In this document: piece after piece, positions 44,159-53,018 of the stretch
Position numbering within the stretch: position 1 is the stretch's first letter
How the letters are laid out: every line of letters starts with the position of its first letter
DNA from: Acidicapsa dinghuensis
GTDB lineage: Bacteria; Acidobacteriota; Terriglobia; Terriglobales; Acidobacteriaceae
Length of the DNA: 64,000 nt
Reading direction: 5' to 3'
Assembly: GCF_025685685.1 (NCBI RefSeq)
Contig: NZ_JAGSYH010000013.1
Coordinates: 1 to 64,000, forward strand
The notes under the pieces: generated by a model
What the model saw: the letters and a program-made list of their open reading frames with translations, nothing else
What the model was told of the DNA's origin: nothing
The model's database searches: none
Position numbers and translations under genes: made by a program

Positions 44159-46312
44159 TCAGTTCGGTAGTTGCTTCCAATCGATATACACCGTCTGCTG
44201 GCCCATGGTCGCGAAGAACAAATTGAAAGAGTTGTAGTGCGTGGCGGAACTTGGCTGCTGCACCATCGCCTGACTAGGCGCTCGTACGATAAGCTGTACC
44301 GGCGCCGCCGGAAACATCGTCCCGCTCAACTGCCCACCCTGAACCGCAGAATTAGACGACCGGACGATGGTGACAAACTTACCGAACGAAGCGGGATTTC
44401 CCGTCCAGATCAGCGTTCCCTGAGCCAGTCCTTGCTGCGCCGGCTGCTGCGGTATCTGCGGAATCTGAATCTGCTGCGCCGGCAACACCACAACGGCATC
44501 GTATTCCTGGCCGCAGGCAGCCTTTACCTCGGGCGTCATCGTCTGCATCTGCCGCGCCTGCTTCGTGATGGCCGGATAATGCCTGTTCATCCCGGCAGGC
44601 AAGCCATCCGCAGCATTGCCATAAACAACCGGAGTTCCCTGGGACAGCTCAGCGCACGCAGGTTTGCTCTCACGCGAAACCGCAACATATTTCCACGTCG
44701 GCGCACCACCGCTACCCGGAATTGTCTTGCTCTCCGGAGCCGCCCCCACGACCAACAGCTCTTTTTCCCGCAGTACCGGCGGTTTAAGGGCTCCATTGTC
44801 GCCAGTCCCGCCGCTGGTTCCCGCACCACCTGTTCCTGCACCACCAGTTCCGGGGCTTCCATGATTCGGATCTGGCTGCGGAACCACCGTCCCGCCACCT
44901 CCGGAGCCTTGTCCACCGTCGTGCTTCTGGGTGTTGTCATCCGTGTGCATCTTGGAGTAGGCCAGCCAGCCACCACCACCCAGAGCCGCAACCAGCAGCA
45001 CAGCTCCAATAGCCAACAGCGCCTTGGACCCACCCTTCTTTTGTTCCGCTCCCGACGTACCCGCGTTGAAATTTCCAGCGCCAGCATACGGCGTGTTGCC
45101 CACCAGCGGCGGAGGACCGCCCTGGCCTATCCCCGGCTGCGAAACCGACGTAGCCTGCCGGTAAAGCCCTTCATCCGTAACGGTAACGGTTCGCGACCCT
45201 TGGCCAAAGGACGACGGTTGCGCAGGAATTACAGGAGGCGCTACCTGCTGCCATCCCCCTCCTAGACCCGCTCCAGCACCCGATGAGTTTGGCGGCTGAG
45301 CAGGCGGCACATAAACAAGTGGTGGAGGGCCGCCAGGAATAATCGCTTCCGTCTCACGCCGTTGCGTCGGCGTGCCAGGCTGGCTCGTTCCTCCTGTCCC
45401 CGGTTGCGCCAGCTTGCCCACATCCGCAGGCCGGCGAATACTTCGCGTTGACTCCGACGACCCCAGCACTGCGTCGCGATAGGCTACGAGTGCAGTAATA
45501 ATTTCTTCGCAGCTCTGCGGTCTGTCTTCCTGTGCCTTCTCCAGGCACCGCATCGTGATGTCGTTAAGTTCCTGCGGCAGCTTGTCGCGGCGCTCGCGCG
45601 GCGGCGTCGGCGTATGCGACACATGAGCCGTCTTGATCTCGTGCTCCGTCTCATACCCCGCATTGCGGTCAAACGGTGGCCAGCCCGTCAGCAGTTCATA
45701 AAACATGCAGCCAAAGCTGTAGATATCCGATCGGCTATTCACATCCCGCGGATTCCGGATTTGCTCCGGACTCATATAGTCCGGCGTCCCCAACCGCGAA
45801 TTCACCTGCGTCACACTGCGCGTCGCGCCTGCGGCCTTGGCAATGCCAAAGTCCATCAGCTTGGCGTGTCCGTCATTGTCCAGCAGCACGTTCGACGGCT
45901 TGATGTCGCGATGAATGATCCCGTTGGCGTGCGCAAAACCCAGCGCGCCTAGCACCTGCATCCCAATATCCACCGCCTCTGGAATCTTCAACGGCCCCCG
46001 CCGCGAATCCAGAATCTTCTCGAGGTCACGGCCATCCACAAACTCCATCACGAGATAGCTGCTGCCGCTCTCCTGCCCCACCTGAAAAATGCGCACGATA
46101 TTCGGATGGACAAGCTGGCAGTTACCCTCAGTCTGAAACCGCGCTTCCACTTCCGGATAGCCCTGAAACTGCCGATTGAGAAACTTGATGGCGCGCAGTT
46201 CCCCCGTCACGACATGACGCGCAAGCCACACCTCGGCCATGCCACCTTCGCCCAGCTTTCGCGCCAGCAGGTAATCTCCTACCCTGGCTCCAACATTGGC
46301 ATCTATCGCCAT
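44159..46312 (-). CDS. Serine/threonine kinase with shared C-terminal sensor module
   Basis: 717 aa from the ATG after GGAAGG. Kinase domain: GEGGMAEV (21-28), K43 in AIKFLN, HRDIKPSNVLL (134-144), DFG (154-156), SPEQ. A Pro/Gly-rich linker leads to a membrane helix (about 431-451: ALLAIGAVLLVAALGGGGWL) and a Gly-rich spacer. Then comes a module (about 547-612) with ESKPAC (C553) and MTPEVKAACGQEYDAVVVL (C600), paralogous to the tail of the PP2C phosphatase at 34925-36541. The last ~100 residues form a separate beta-rich domain. Between this gene and the ECF sigma gene lie only 97 nt. Confidence 0.93.
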   Translation of the reverse strand: MAIDANVGARVGDYLLARKLGEGGMAEVWLARHVVTGELRAIKFLNRQFQGYPEVEARFQTEGNCQLVHPNIVRIFQVGQESGSSYLVMEFVDGRDLEKILDSRRGPLKIPEAVDIGMQVLGALGFAHANGIIHRDIKPSNVLLDNDGHAKLMDFGIAKAAGATRSVTQVNSRLGTPDYMSPEQIRNPRDVNSRSDIYSFGCMFYELLTGWPPFDRNAGYETEHEIKTAHVSHTPTPPRERRDKLPQELNDITMRCLEKAQEDRPQSCEEIITALVAYRDAVLGSSESTRSIRRPADVGKLAQPGTGGTSQPGTPTQRRETEAIIPGGPPPLVYVPPAQPPNSSGAGAGLGGGWQQVAPPVIPAQPSSFGQGSRTVTVTDEGLYRQATSVSQPGIGQGGPPPLVGNTPYAGAGNFNAGTSGAEQKKGGSKALLAIGAVLLVAALGGGGWLAYSKMHTDDNTQKHDGGQGSGGGGTVVPQPDPNHGSPGTGGAGTGGAGTSGGTGDNGALKPPVLREKELLVVGAAPESKTIPGSGGAPTWKYVAVSRESKPACAELSQGTPVVYGNAADGLPAGMNRHYPAITKQARQMQTMTPEVKAACGQEYDAVVVLPAQQIQIPQIPQQPAQQGLAQGTLIWTGNPASFGKFVTIVRSSNSAVQGGQLSGTMFPAAPVQLIVRAPSQAMVQQPSSATHYNSFNLFFATMGQQTVYIDWKQLPN

Positions 46313-46438
46313 TTCGCCTTCCGGATTAACAGTAGATTGTGAGTCGGAGTACGGAATACGTGGGGGACGCGCCCGTCGCTCCAAAGTATACGGCAGAAAA
46401 AGTGAGTATCAGTACCACACAAACCGCTCGCCGCTCTG

Positions 46439-49105
46439 CTATTTCATGTCCTTCAAACTATCGCAACCCCACTGGCTGCCCAGGTTGCAGCCCTTGGAAA
46501 GAAACTCCCGCGCCTTGACCGGATCTTTCTGAATTCCCTTGCCCTGCCGGTACATGTTTCCCAGATCCGAACAGCCGTTCGGGTTATTCAAATTGCATGC
46601 CTTTTCGTAATAGCTCACAGCCAGGGAATCATTCTCAGTAACTCCCTGGTGCTCCTCATACATCACACCCAGGCTGTTGCAAGAACTCGCTTCATCCGCT
46701 GCACAGGCCCGTGTATACAGCGAGATGGCTTTCTGGTAATCCTGCTGCACCCCATACGCATGCTGATACATGTAGCCGAGGTTGTTGCAGCCCTGCATAT
46801 TGCCGCCGTCGCAGGCCTTTCCGTAAAGCTGAACCGCCCTTGGATAATCCTGGTCAACGCCGAGATGATACTGATACATCCATCCCAGATCTTTGCAGCC
46901 CGCGGCATTGCTGCCATCGCAAGCCTTGCTGTAGTAGTACACCGCCCGCGAATTATCCTGAGCAACTCCTTCATGCGACTGGTACATCGAGCCCAGGCTG
47001 TCGCACCCGATAGCCAGCCCGCCGTCGCATGCCTTGGTGTAGAGAGACAAGGCTCGCTGATAATCCTGCGGAACGCCGGTGTGGTCCTCATACATCACGC
47101 CCTCGTTGTTGCAGGCCGCCATGCTGCCCATCCCGCATCCCTTTTCAAACAGCGTGATCGCTCTCGAATAGTCCTGTTGCACGCCAAGCTGATACTCGTA
47201 CATCCAGCCGAGATAGTCGCAACTATCGGCATGACCGCCGTTGCATGCCTGCTCAAACAACGGCTCTGCTTCGGTGTACTGCTTATTGTCGTAGAGTGCG
47301 ATCGCCCGCTTCGCCGTCGCCGACGCATCGCCTGTCTCGCTCTGAACCGGATTCGCCGTCTGGGGCTGCGAGGGGAAGGAGCTTGGAAATTGCTTGCTTG
47401 CATCAGGCTTCGATATCTGCGGTTGAGAAGTTGCCGTCCCTGTCGAGCTCGACGTCGAATCAGCGGATGAGGCTGAACTGGTCTCGCTCGAAAGGCTCTC
47501 GTTCTTCTTCTTTTGCTCTACGATCGCGAAGACAATTCCAACCACGATTACAAGGGCGCCAGCCACCCCTAAAAACACCCTCATTCCTTTCGAAAGGCCG
47601 CCGGGCTTGATCGGCCCAGATCCCGCCGAAGGAGTGGTATATCCCGCAACGGCGCCATTGCCCTGTGCAAACCCCGGTGCTCCCGGATTACCCATCAACT
47701 GCGGAGCCTGCTGGTAGTTCTGCTGCCCATAAGGAGGTACAAATGGCGGCGGCCCGGAAGAAGCAGGTCCCGACGAGGCAGCTCCCGAATAGACCTGTCC
47801 TGACGCCACTCCCGGCAAGCCCACGTCCAGAATCGTCCTCGCACGCGAGCCGGAATCGAATCCGCCACCCGGCCCGGATACCGGCCCCGACGAAAACCCG
47901 CCTTGAGACCCCGAGGAATAACCCGAGGGAAGTCCCTGCGGAAAACCTGAGATGGCCCCCGTTCCAGCAGGCGCAAATCCAGTAATCCGGTTCAGTTCAA
48001 AAACAAACTCGTGTACATTCGCCGGACGCTGCTCGCGCTCTTTTGCCAGCAGCCGGAACATCAGCGCATCCAGCCCCGCATAGCACGCCAGATCTGGATT
48101 TACCTGGCTCAACGCCGACGGAACAGTATGCACGTGTTGCTCAAACCAGCCTTCGTACGTCTCCGCGTTGAAAGGCAAGCGGCCCGTCAGCGTCTCAAAA
48201 AACATGCAGCCAAGCGCGTAAAGATCAGTCCGTCCATCCAACTCCGACGGCGGAATCACGCCTCGCCACTGCTCCGGAGCCGCATATTGCGCCGTCATCA
48301 GCGGCCGGCCGGTCTGGGTCAACCGGCCCACGCTATCCGACAGCGCCACGATGCCAAAATCCACCACCTTGGCCGTCTCGCTCTCAGGAGTCCACGCCAG
48401 CAGCACATTCTCCGGCTTCACATCGCGATGCACCATCCGCTTCGCGTGCGCTGCACCCAGCGCTTCGGCAACCCCGCGAACGATATTGAACGCGCGCGCT
48501 GGCGGCAACCCCTTGGGCGACTGGTCCAGCAAAGCTCTCAGGCTCGGCCCGTCGACGAACTCCATCGAGATATAAAAACTGCCATCCTCGGCCTGCCCCA
48601 GTTCCAGCGTCTGCGCGATATTCGGATGCCGCAACTTGCTGGCGGCGCGCGCCTCCTGCAAAAACCGCTGAACAAATGTGGGGTTTGAAGCCAGACTGCC
48701 GGAGAGAAACTTCAGCGCCCTCGGCTCACCCAATAGCGTATGTTCGGCAAGATAAACAATGCCCATGCCGCCTTTGCCGATCGTCCGCTCAATCCGGTAG
48801 CAGTCGCGAATCATCGTTCCCGGCGCCAGCTCGGTTGTCTCAATCAATACCGCACCATGCGTCGGGCAAGTGCGGTGACTCGCGGGATACGACGTCGCGC
48901 AGATGGGGCAGAATTTCATTCCGGCGGATGTCCCGATATGCGGGCCGCGATTCGATTCGAGGGAGGAGAACCGTGCGTCTTGGCCTTGAGAAACACCGTC
49001 ATTGTCCCATCTCCCGTTCGAGATGGCAAACAGATTAGAGCACGGGGTAACAGGCTCATTGCTGATGAATTGCCGGCTGGTGAATTGATTGAGTGTCCTA
49101 TCCAT
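46439..49105 (-). CDS. Serine/threonine kinase with zinc ribbon and Sel1 repeats
   Basis: 888 aa from an ATG with AGGAG 5 nt before it; the shorter MKFCPIC start (48919) has no good site. A zinc ribbon (CPIC, C80) precedes the kinase domain: GKGGMG (about 110-115), HRDVKPENVLL (226-236), DFG (249-251), AAPEQ. A Ser/Gly/Pro-rich linker and a membrane helix (about 508-530: VFLGVAGALVIVVGIVFAIV) follow. Outside the membrane lie seven full and one partial 36-residue Sel1-like repeats, each with a C-x7-C pair as in Helicobacter Hcp proteins (ACDGGLAIGCDSLGSMYQ). These should form disulfides. It is first in a run with the other kinase and the sigma gene. Confidence 0.93.
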   Translation of the reverse strand: MDRTLNQFTSRQFISNEPVTPCSNLFAISNGRWDNDGVSQGQDARFSSLESNRGPHIGTSAGMKFCPICATSYPASHRTCPTHGAVLIETTELAPGTMIRDCYRIERTIGKGGMGIVYLAEHTLLGEPRALKFLSGSLASNPTFVQRFLQEARAASKLRHPNIAQTLELGQAEDGSFYISMEFVDGPSLRALLDQSPKGLPPARAFNIVRGVAEALGAAHAKRMVHRDVKPENVLLAWTPESETAKVVDFGIVALSDSVGRLTQTGRPLMTAQYAAPEQWRGVIPPSELDGRTDLYALGCMFFETLTGRLPFNAETYEGWFEQHVHTVPSALSQVNPDLACYAGLDALMFRLLAKEREQRPANVHEFVFELNRITGFAPAGTGAISGFPQGLPSGYSSGSQGGFSSGPVSGPGGGFDSGSRARTILDVGLPGVASGQVYSGAASSGPASSGPPPFVPPYGQQNYQQAPQLMGNPGAPGFAQGNGAVAGYTTPSAGSGPIKPGGLSKGMRVFLGVAGALVIVVGIVFAIVEQKKKNESLSSETSSASSADSTSSSTGTATSQPQISKPDASKQFPSSFPSQPQTANPVQSETGDASATAKRAIALYDNKQYTEAEPLFEQACNGGHADSCDYLGWMYEYQLGVQQDYSRAITLFEKGCGMGSMAACNNEGVMYEDHTGVPQDYQRALSLYTKACDGGLAIGCDSLGSMYQSHEGVAQDNSRAVYYYSKACDGSNAAGCKDLGWMYQYHLGVDQDYPRAVQLYGKACDGGNMQGCNNLGYMYQHAYGVQQDYQKAISLYTRACAADEASSCNSLGVMYEEHQGVTENDSLAVSYYEKACNLNNPNGCSDLGNMYRQGKGIQKDPVKAREFLSKGCNLGSQWGCDSLKDMK

Positions 49106-49597
49106 CGGATCTCCTAGCTGCGCACCCTTCACAACTTTGCTGACTCATCTATAAGAGCGCAAAACAGAAATGCTTCTGCTCACTTCCCTTCCGCTGTCAT
49201 TACCCGCAAATCTTCGCCACGGCGAAAATTGCAGATATTTCCTGCGGAAAGCAGAGACGATTCACACCGATCCAACACTTTCCTTATAGGAAGGCAGGGA
49301 TTTAGAGGGATTTGCCGATTTCATCGCATCACAAGGCCTAAGTACAAACGAGAGTTTTCAAAATCCTTCTACAGACTCCGTGTTACGATGAATTCCCGCC
49401 CCCGTGTTGATGTAATTGCCATCCCTTTTTTTGAAAGGCGTGAGCAAGATCGCCGCCGTTCTCCGCTCTTTATGGTAGGAAGAGCGCAAAACCGGTCCGA
49501 GGATCAAATGAGTGAGCCGGCTCCGGAAGTGCAGTGCGGACGTACCTTCAGGTTCAACTTCGCATCTACCGCTCGACTGAATTTGGAGGAGCTCGTT
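49106..49597. promoter_or_regulatory. Divergent intergenic region, 492 bp
   Basis: It separates the Sel1 kinase gene from a secreted-protein gene. The plus-strand frame of the latter is open back to 49229 (encoding MNSRPRVDVIAIPFFERRE and so on), but a good ribosome binding site and signal peptide appear only at 49598. I treat the stretch as promoters plus a long 5' leader. Confidence 0.4.
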
Positions 49598-51187
49598 ATG
49601 AATAAGCTCAGAATTCCATCCTTCGGCGCCGGACCCCTGATGGCAGCAGTAGTCGCCGCGTTTCTAGCATTCAGCGCTGCGGCGAGCGCCCGTGCCTTCG
49701 CCGGCCCTACAAAACCTGCGCCCGCCCCAAAACCTACTGCGCGCCCAGCCACACCGGCAGTCAAACCGCAACAACCGGCCGCCAAGCCGGCCAATCCGAA
49801 TGTGCGTCCTGGTATGCCTGCCCGCCCGAGCATGCCGGTCCGGCCCGGTCAGCCGGGCTACCCTCAAACGCGCCCCAGCAACTTACCAGGCACGCAGCAT
49901 CCACTCCCCGGCAACGACCGTGGAGCTCTCCCAGGTGGTGACCACCGCGCCATCCCCATGGGTGACGGTCATCCCGCTCCCGGCAACTTACCGCATACCA
50001 TGCCTGCTCATACGGGTCCGGCTTTTCATCCCGACGCCAGAGGCCACTTCGTAGGCCCACACGGCGAGGCCGGCTCATCGGACCCTCGCACTGGCCGCGT
50101 CATAACCATGTCGCGTGTTAATCCAGACGGAAGCCGTCTCGTCGTTCACAACTCACCCACAGGCGTTCCACGCTACGAGCAGACGCGCATGGAGTTCGGC
50201 CACCCGGTTCACACCGTTACCAACGGACACACCGGCTTCGTAGAGCGCGATCTTCGCCGTCCCGGATTCCATGAGCGCACGTATTACGATCATGGCCACG
50301 TCCGCGCTTTCGTCTATCGCGATCATCTATATCGATATGGCCGTTACCCGGTGTACGTTCCGGCCTACTATTACCACCCTGCTTTCTACGGAGTCTTTAT
50401 AGGCGGCTGGGCCGGTCCCGCGTTCGCCTTCTCCTGGGGATCATCGCCGGGCTACGCAGGTTACGGCGCCTACTTCGCCCCGCAACCGACATATGCATCG
50501 CCAAATGCCTGGATGGCTGACTACATCATCAACTCCAACCTGCAGGCAAACTACCAGGCTCAGCAGGACGCAGGTGCCGACGCAGTCACCAACGGCACCG
50601 CCGGACAAGACGAGCAGCAGGACGCAACGCCGCAGCCCATTCCTCAGGATGTTCGCGACTCCTATGCGCAACAGGTCCAGGCTACTGCCGCTGAGCAACA
50701 GGCCGAAGCATCCGGACAGCAACCGCCGGATGATGCAACCGGCGCTATGAGCCCGAACTTCAGCGTCTTCCAGAGCTACTCCGATGTGGAAGCCGACAAT
50801 GGTGGTCATCCGTGCGCGCTGGTCGGCGGTGACTTCGTACGCCGCGAAGAAACTACCCCGGACGGCAATAAGACAGTAGCCGTCACCGTCGTTACCATCG
50901 CCGTGCCTTCGCAAAGCCACTGCCCCATGAACGCAAGGGTCCGGCTCTCTGTCGATACATTGCAGGACTGGTATAACAACTTCCTGCAGGCACAGCAGGC
51001 AGGCATGGACGCCATGGCAGCCAATCAGGGCCAGAACGGCTTCCCGGCCATTGCCGACACCGGACGGACTGCCAACGCACTCGGTCAGGCAACACCGGAT
51101 GACCCGAACGCTGTAGCCGGCGCGATTCAACAACAGTCTGACGCTGCAAAGAGCATGCAGGCTTCAGCTACTGGAGGCGGTGAATAG
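49598..51187 (+). CDS. Pro-rich secreted protein of unknown family, 529 aa
   Basis: The start follows TTGGAGGAG and gives a clear signal peptide (LMAAVVAAFLAFSAAASARAF). Residues 35-160 are a Pro/Ala/Lys/Arg repeat-like region (KPAPAPKPTARPATPAVKP), likely an extended wall-spanning stalk. Residues 160-290 hold a His/Gly/Tyr-rich domain (RGHFVGPHGEAGSSDPRTGR, YYDHGHVRAFVYRDHLYRYG) ending in a Tyr/Gly-rich part. The C-terminal third is Gln/Ala-rich with a short beta domain (CALVGGDFVRREETTPDGNK, VPSQSHCPMNARVRLSV). I recognise no named family. A strong terminator follows. It is divergent from the Sel1 kinase. Confidence 0.7.
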   Translation: MNKLRIPSFGAGPLMAAVVAAFLAFSAAASARAFAGPTKPAPAPKPTARPATPAVKPQQPAAKPANPNVRPGMPARPSMPVRPGQPGYPQTRPSNLPGTQHPLPGNDRGALPGGDHRAIPMGDGHPAPGNLPHTMPAHTGPAFHPDARGHFVGPHGEAGSSDPRTGRVITMSRVNPDGSRLVVHNSPTGVPRYEQTRMEFGHPVHTVTNGHTGFVERDLRRPGFHERTYYDHGHVRAFVYRDHLYRYGRYPVYVPAYYYHPAFYGVFIGGWAGPAFAFSWGSSPGYAGYGAYFAPQPTYASPNAWMADYIINSNLQANYQAQQDAGADAVTNGTAGQDEQQDATPQPIPQDVRDSYAQQVQATAAEQQAEASGQQPPDDATGAMSPNFSVFQSYSDVEADNGGHPCALVGGDFVRREETTPDGNKTVAVTVVTIAVPSQSHCPMNARVRLSVDTLQDWYNNFLQAQQAGMDAMAANQGQNGFPAIADTGRTANALGQATPDDPNAVAGAIQQQSDAAKSMQASATGGGE

Positions 51188-51218
51188 CTCCCTCCGCAAC
51201 ATCTCGTTCGTTTAGACC

Positions 51219-51266
51219 AGGCATGCGGGAGACACCGCTCGGTTTCTCCCGCGTGGCCTTTTATAT
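51219..51266 (+). terminator. Rho-independent terminator after the Pro-rich protein gene
   Basis: AGGCATGCGGGAGA pairs with TCTCCCGCGTGGCCT (one bulge) around a 12-nt loop, followed by TTTTATAT. It lies 31 nt after the stop codon. Confidence 0.88.
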
Positions 51267-51329
51267 CTTCCATTCCACAACGCTACCGGCGCTATCGCCA
51301 GCCAGCAATTTCACACTAGAGATATTGGG

Positions 51330-51884
51330 ATGAACAGGATTAAGCTTCGCACTGCTGCTGTACTAATCGTCTTGGCCGCCATCGCAAACTCAGCCTTCAC
51401 GCAGGACCAGTCCCAACCCTCCCTCCAGGATCAACTCCAGACCATGTACAAGGTTTCCCGCGCAGGCGTTGATTCGGGCGGCTTCAAAATTCTTGAGGCT
51501 GGCACCGTCGTCGTTCTCAAGAAAACCGGCATCATGGCCACGGAGCCTCCTGGCGCTCATAAATTCATGATCAAGCTGCCCAAAGCCTGCGACAACACCT
51601 TCAAAAACGGCAACCTTAGTGTTTCTCGTACCTGCTCCACCACAACCATTGGCTCACGCTTCCTCAATCAGGGCGAAAAGATGTACATCACCAAGTTCGA
51701 AGTGAATCAGAAGTCGGACAAAGTCACCTTCGACCTTGTGGAGTGCGATCAGTGCAACGGCGCTTCAAAACCAAGCTCTATGAAAGCAATTGTTGTGTTC
51801 GATTTTGCCAATAAGTTCCTGGACACCGCCGAACCAGGTCAGGTAGTCGATGTCATCAACCAGGTCTTTCAACCGCAACATTAG
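51330..51884 (+). CDS. Small secreted protein, 184 aa, unknown family
   Basis: Signal peptide (AAVLIVLAAIANSAFTQ), then a beta-rich domain with four cysteines (KACDNTF, RTCSTTT, VECDQC) that could form two disulfides or a metal site. The pattern YKVSRAGVDSGGFKILEAGTV followed by VLKKTGI resembles other small Acidobacteriota exported proteins. It has its own promoter region after the terminator at 51219. The calpain-like gene follows by 78 nt, so the two may be cotranscribed. Function unknown. Confidence 0.65.
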   Translation: MNRIKLRTAAVLIVLAAIANSAFTQDQSQPSLQDQLQTMYKVSRAGVDSGGFKILEAGTVVVLKKTGIMATEPPGAHKFMIKLPKACDNTFKNGNLSVSRTCSTTTIGSRFLNQGEKMYITKFEVNQKSDKVTFDLVECDQCNGASKPSSMKAIVVFDFANKFLDTAEPGQVVDVINQVFQPQH

Positions 51885-51962
51885 CGCGCATGCTTCTGCC
51901 CCGCCGAAGCGGCTGGCGCTCTCAACAACAGCGTTGCCATCCATGCAGGCCGGGAGTTCCCA

Positions 51963-53018
51963 TTGCGCCAGCCATCTCTTTCCGTCTCAGGTCCGATTTC
52001 ACAAATCGCTTGCTTTCTCTTTGCTTTCTTCCTTGCGTCCATAACGGTTGTCTCATCCGCAGCGCAGGCAGATACAAGCCTTTACGGCCCCAGCGGAGTA
52101 AGCCCAACCGCGGTTCGTCAAGGTACGTTGGGAAGCTGCTTCTTTCACGCCTCACTCGCTGCCGTCGCCAGATCCAATCCCGATGCAATTCGCCGTGCGA
52201 TCTCTGGCGATTTCCAGCGCGGCTTTCAGGTTCACTTCGTCGATGGACCGCAGGAGCTTGTCTACCGCAGCGATGTCGAATACGCTCGCAGCCATAATTA
52301 CGATCGCTCCGAAGGTGTCTGGGTAACGGTCCTGATGCGAGGCTACGCCCAGCGCGAATTACGTCATAGCATGATCGAAGCGGTCCAGCACTCTACCTCG
52401 ATCCCTTCTTTCGCCAAGCCCGTGGCTCTCTCGATGCTGCAGCAGTCAGGCCCTCTGCTGCTCGCCTACGACCGCGCAGTTCGCTCCGTTGTCGGCCAGA
52501 ATGGACAGATTGATCTCGCCAGCTTTGACGCGAATCTAACCCGCGAGATCCACGCACTGGGCATACCCGCAGCGCAGGCTCAGGTCATCGGCGGCCTGCT
52601 CGATCGTGGTGGGCTCTACAACGCCATTGAAGCTACCGTGCAGAAAAACGGCGAAGTCTTCGGAGCCTATCGCGGCCTCGGCCAGGGAGGCATTCCTATC
52701 AGTGTTCTGCAAGCCTTGCTCGGCAGTGCAAACTCTTCAGCCGTCACAGACTATAACCTGATGCATATTCTCCAAGCCGTACATACCAATCGCGCCGCAG
52801 CGGTTGCCGGTACACGCGCATCCAGTTCGTTCAATGGATCGGACTGGTTCGTGGCCTCTCATGCCTACACCGTGCTCGACTACGACTTCTCGCGCGGCGC
52901 GATTGAGCTACGCAATCCGTGGGCTTTTCGTCCCGGCCCCGATGGGGTTTTCTGGCTTCCTCTTTCCAGCTTCCGCTCGGCCTTCGATTTCGTCTCGTAT
53001 CACGATGCCGCCAACTGA
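51963..53018 (+). CDS. Secreted calpain-like (C2 family) cysteine protease
   Basis: 351 aa, starting at TTG after GGGAG. A signal peptide covers about residues 1-36 (CFLFAFFLASITVVSSAAQA). The calpain catalytic triad is recognisable: C59 in RQGTLGSCFFHASLAAVA, H300 in SHAYTVLDYD, and N318 in IELRNPWAF. The region between shows further calpain-like segments (FVDGPQELVYRSDVEYAR). No C2-like or calcium-binding domain is attached. Bacterial secreted calpain homologues have been little studied. Its 3' end overlaps the convergent sensor kinase gene by 19 nt. Confidence 0.8.
   Translation: MRQPSLSVSGPISQIACFLFAFFLASITVVSSAAQADTSLYGPSGVSPTAVRQGTLGSCFFHASLAAVARSNPDAIRRAISGDFQRGFQVHFVDGPQELVYRSDVEYARSHNYDRSEGVWVTVLMRGYAQRELRHSMIEAVQHSTSIPSFAKPVALSMLQQSGPLLLAYDRAVRSVVGQNGQIDLASFDANLTREIHALGIPAAQAQVIGGLLDRGGLYNAIEATVQKNGEVFGAYRGLGQGGIPISVLQALLGSANSSAVTDYNLMHILQAVHTNRAAAVAGTRASSSFNGSDWFVASHAYTVLDYDFSRGAIELRNPWAFRPGPDGVFWLPLSSFRSAFDFVSYHDAAN

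Noticed and set aside
44171-45265. 364-codon plus-strand frame opposite the sensor-module kinase gene
   Set aside because: Arg/Leu/Ser-rich antisense product over Pro/Gly-rich linkers; no ribosome binding site or domain.
49229-49597. N-terminal extension of the Pro-rich secreted protein
   Set aside because: It would place the signal peptide inside the protein, whereas ATG 49598 has GGAGGAG and a clean signal sequence.
27831-53018. Type VI secretion or prophage origin for the signalling island
   Set aside because: No Tss/Hcp-tube, VgrG, ClpV, integrase, capsid or tail genes are visible; the FHA, PP2C and kinase genes stand without them.
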